From: CAZHFW01 sp964531675
GTDB lineage: Bacteria; Planctomycetota; Phycisphaerae; Phycisphaerales; UBA1924
Assembly: GCA_964531675.1 (NCBI GenBank)
Contig: CAZHFW010000001.1
Location: forward strand, 1-64,000
Direction of reading: 5' to 3'
Length of the DNA: 64,000 bases
Both the position numbers and the translations under genes were made by a program. Positions 62,306 through 64,000 of the stretch are shown in pieces (the stretch's first letter is position 1; each line of letters opens with the position of its first letter). A model generated the notes under the pieces. It saw only the letters and a program-made list of their open reading frames with translations, did no database searches and was not told the origin of the DNA.

Positions 62306-63427
62306 TCACTCCACCTTCAGCACGATCTTCCCGCGCGTCTTGCCCGTTCGGCTCGCGTCCTGAGCCTTGGCGGCGTCGCGCAGCGGGAACGTTTGGCTCA
62401 CGTGGGGCGTGACGTCGCCCGCGTCGATGCGCTCGGCCAGTTCCTTGAGCTGCGAGCCGCTGGGGTGCACGAGGAACACCAGGCCGCGCAGGCCCATTTC
62501 CTTCAGCACCGCCTGGTCGGGAGGCTGGACGATCGAGACGAGCATGCCTCCCTTGTTGAGCACCGCCAGTGAGCGGGTCTGCGTGTCGCCTCCAATCGAG
62601 TCGAGCACCAGATCGACCTTCAGTCCGCGGGCCGCGATGACTTCCTCGAACTTCTCGGAGGAGTAATCGATGACGACATCCGCGCCGAGCTTCTTCAGGA
62701 ACTCGTGATTGGCCGCGGCAGCGGTCGCGATCACCGTCGCGCCCTTCCACTTGGCAAGCTGCACCGCAAAGTGCCCGACGCCACCCGCGCCGGCGTGGAT
62801 GAGCACCGTTTGTCCGGGCTTGAGCTGGCCGTGCTCGAAGAGCGCCTGCCAGGCGGTCAGGCCCGCCAGAGGGGTCGCTGCAGCTTCCTCGAAGCTCGTG
62901 TGTTTGGGCTTGTGCGCCAGCGCCGAGAGGGAGATTCGCGCGAACTCCGCGTATCCGCCGCCGCGTGCGAGCGGGATGTACCCGTACACATCATCGCCGA
63001 CGTGGAATCCCTCGGCCTCAAGCCTTCCCGCGTCCGCCGGTCCGAACGACTCGATCACGCCCGCGATGTCGTACCCGGGCACGAACGGCGGCGTCAGGCC
63101 CATGCCTTTGCCCATCCCCTCTCGAATCTTCCAGTCGACCGGATTCACGCCCGCCGCCTTCACGCGGACCAGCGCTTCTCCATCGGCCGCGATTGGACGC
63201 TCGACAGACTCATACTTCAGCACGTCGGCCCCGCCAAACGCGCTGACACGCACCGCGTGCATCATCGTCTCCGCGGCCGGCTGCGTTGTCGTGGTCGGAG
63301 GCTCGTGCGCCTCCCGGCTCCTGGATTGCGCCAGCGGCACGTACATCACCGCCATCGCGGACAACATCGCCAGCGTCGATCCCGAACGGCGTCCAGCGCG
63401 GCACTTGCACATGTTCCACTCCTTCAT
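62306..63427 (-). CDS. Exported NADP-dependent quinone oxidoreductase-like protein (MDR family)
   Basis: The 373-residue product belongs to the medium-chain dehydrogenase/reductase family: 'MHAVRVSAFGGADVLKYESV', 'VPGYDIAGVIESFG', the NADP-binding 'IHAGAGGVGHFAVQLAKWKG' and 'VDLVLDSIGGDTQTRS'. The first 40 residues, basic then hydrophobic ('GSTLAMLSAMAVMYVPLAQS'), look like a signal peptide, which is uncommon for this cytoplasmic family. No zinc ligands are evident, as in quinone oxidoreductases. ATG at 63427 or 63412. Its stop is 4 bp from that of the propeller gene (convergent). Confidence 0.88.
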   Translation of the reverse strand: MKEWNMCKCRAGRRSGSTLAMLSAMAVMYVPLAQSRSREAHEPPTTTTQPAAETMMHAVRVSAFGGADVLKYESVERPIAADGEALVRVKAAGVNPVDWKIREGMGKGMGLTPPFVPGYDIAGVIESFGPADAGRLEAEGFHVGDDVYGYIPLARGGGYAEFARISLSALAHKPKHTSFEEAAATPLAGLTAWQALFEHGQLKPGQTVLIHAGAGGVGHFAVQLAKWKGATVIATAAAANHEFLKKLGADVVIDYSSEKFEEVIAARGLKVDLVLDSIGGDTQTRSLAVLNKGGMLVSIVQPPDQAVLKEMGLRGLVFLVHPSGSQLKELAERIDAGDVTPHVSQTFPLRDAAKAQDASRTGKTRGKIVLKVE

Positions 63428-63521
63428 TCCAAGATCCTCTTGAGCCCCTTGCTTGGACCGCTTCCACCAACCGGAGTTTCCTCCGCCAGCCTCATTCCGC
63501 CAACACCCCTATCGTTGCGCA

Positions 63522-64000
63522 ATGTCCGAGGAAGAGCACTCCATCCAGGTGAACTTCGGCAAGCCCATGCCTTTGTTCCCCCTCGACAACGTCACCCTGC
63601 TCCCCCAGCAGGTGCTTCCCTTGCACATCTTTGAGCCACGCTATCGCCAGATGGTCCAGCGCGCTCTGGACGGCTCGGGCCAGATCGCCATGGCGATCTT
63701 CGAGGGCAAACGCTGGCAGCAGGAATACCACGGGCGTCCGCCCATCCGCCCCGCGGTGTGCGTCGGGCAGATCGTCCAGCACGAGAAGACGCTCGACGGC
63801 CGCTACAACCTGCTGCTCCAGGGCGTGTGCCGCGCCAAGGTCATCAGCGAGCTTGCTCCCGATGGGCAGCGCCTTTATCGCGAGGCGATCCTGGAGCCCG
63901 TCGGGATCGACGCGGTGGACGATCAGATGCTGGCCGCCACGCGCCACCGCCTCGACCAGGCCCTCTCGGGCGGCCCATTGACCCACATGGCGGCGGCCCA
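63522..64000 (+). CDS. LON substrate-binding-domain protein (partial at window end)
   Basis: The first 159 residues are present and the frame continues past the right edge. The start reads 'FPLDNVTLLPQQVLPLHIFE', then 'RYRQMVQRALDGSGQIAMA' and 'NLLLQGVCRAKVISEL', as in stand-alone LON N-terminal domains. Such proteins are not proteases; their role is poorly known. ATG at 63522, about 95 bp from the divergent oxidoreductase gene. Confidence 0.85.
   Translation, partial: MSEEEHSIQVNFGKPMPLFPLDNVTLLPQQVLPLHIFEPRYRQMVQRALDGSGQIAMAIFEGKRWQQEYHGRPPIRPAVCVGQIVQHEKTLDGRYNLLLQGVCRAKVISELAPDGQRLYREAILEPVGIDAVDDQMLAATRHRLDQALSGGPLTHMAAA

Overview
The window looks like a chromosomal segment of a planctomycete of the class Phycisphaerae, most likely order Phycisphaerales. 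The evidence is high GC, genes packed on both strands, several secreted proteins that end in a PEP-CTERM-like tail of the form 'PAPG - hydrophobic stretch - RRRR', and other secreted proteins that end in paired dockerin-like 'D.DLxDFFxFLNxFD' repeats. I see no phage, transposon, CRISPR, rRNA or tRNA genes. The content is housekeeping genes mixed with lineage-specific secreted and membrane proteins. The taxonomic call is inference from these protein styles.

Layout. 0-6 kb: a CHASE4-type hybrid sensor kinase running off the left edge, QueD, an overlapping pair (AlkD-like protein and Gfo/Idh/MocA oxidoreductase) and a PlsC-type acyltransferase. 6-12 kb: HtpX protease, a 3D-domain wall protein, a coiled-coil secreted protein, a DUF58/vWA protein, and an HTH plus helical-repeat protein next to a PAPG-tailed secreted protein. 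12-16 kb: a TPR-YggX fusion, a secreted FGE-like protein and another PAPG protein. 16-26 kb: PyrD, a class C beta-lactamase-like hydrolase, a large SMC and a FlgI-like lipoprotein.

26-31 kb: dCTP deaminase, a small lipoprotein and B12-dependent ribonucleotide reductase (NrdJ); dCTP deaminase and NrdJ both serve DNA-precursor supply. A gene-free 0.85 kb stretch with a strong terminator follows. 31-40 kb: a polytopic membrane protein, a large secreted subtilase, a flavin reductase, a PAPG protein and a three-gene run ending in an alpha/beta hydrolase lipoprotein. 40-47 kb: malate dehydrogenase, an exported CpcT-like/FKBP fusion, a DnaJ-class co-chaperone, an exopolysaccharide-initiating sugar transferase, a PAPG protein and a membrane protein overlapping mnmG. 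47-64 kb: MnmG, a Kef-type antiporter, a UVR-motif protein, a short primary-like sigma-70 factor, a secreted protein of unknown function, thioredoxin reductase, a PAPG protein, QueF, a YhaM-like exoribonuclease, a 914-residue beta-propeller protein, an exported NADP-dependent oxidoreductase and the start of a LON-domain protein.

Themes. tRNA modification recurs (QueD, QueF, MnmG), as do redox and iron handling (TrxB, YggX fusion, flavin reductase) and envelope or extracellular matrix building (PAPG and dockerin-like proteins, sugar transferase, 3D-domain protein). The most unusual items are the CpcT-FKBP fusion, the FlgI-like lipoprotein fused to HEAT-like repeats, the TPR-YggX fusion, a strongly nested hairpin structure near 25.7 kb, a possible non-coding RNA locus at 30.7-31.2 kb and a 13-bp tandem repeat that supplies a stop codon. 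I found no obvious new defence or mobile system.
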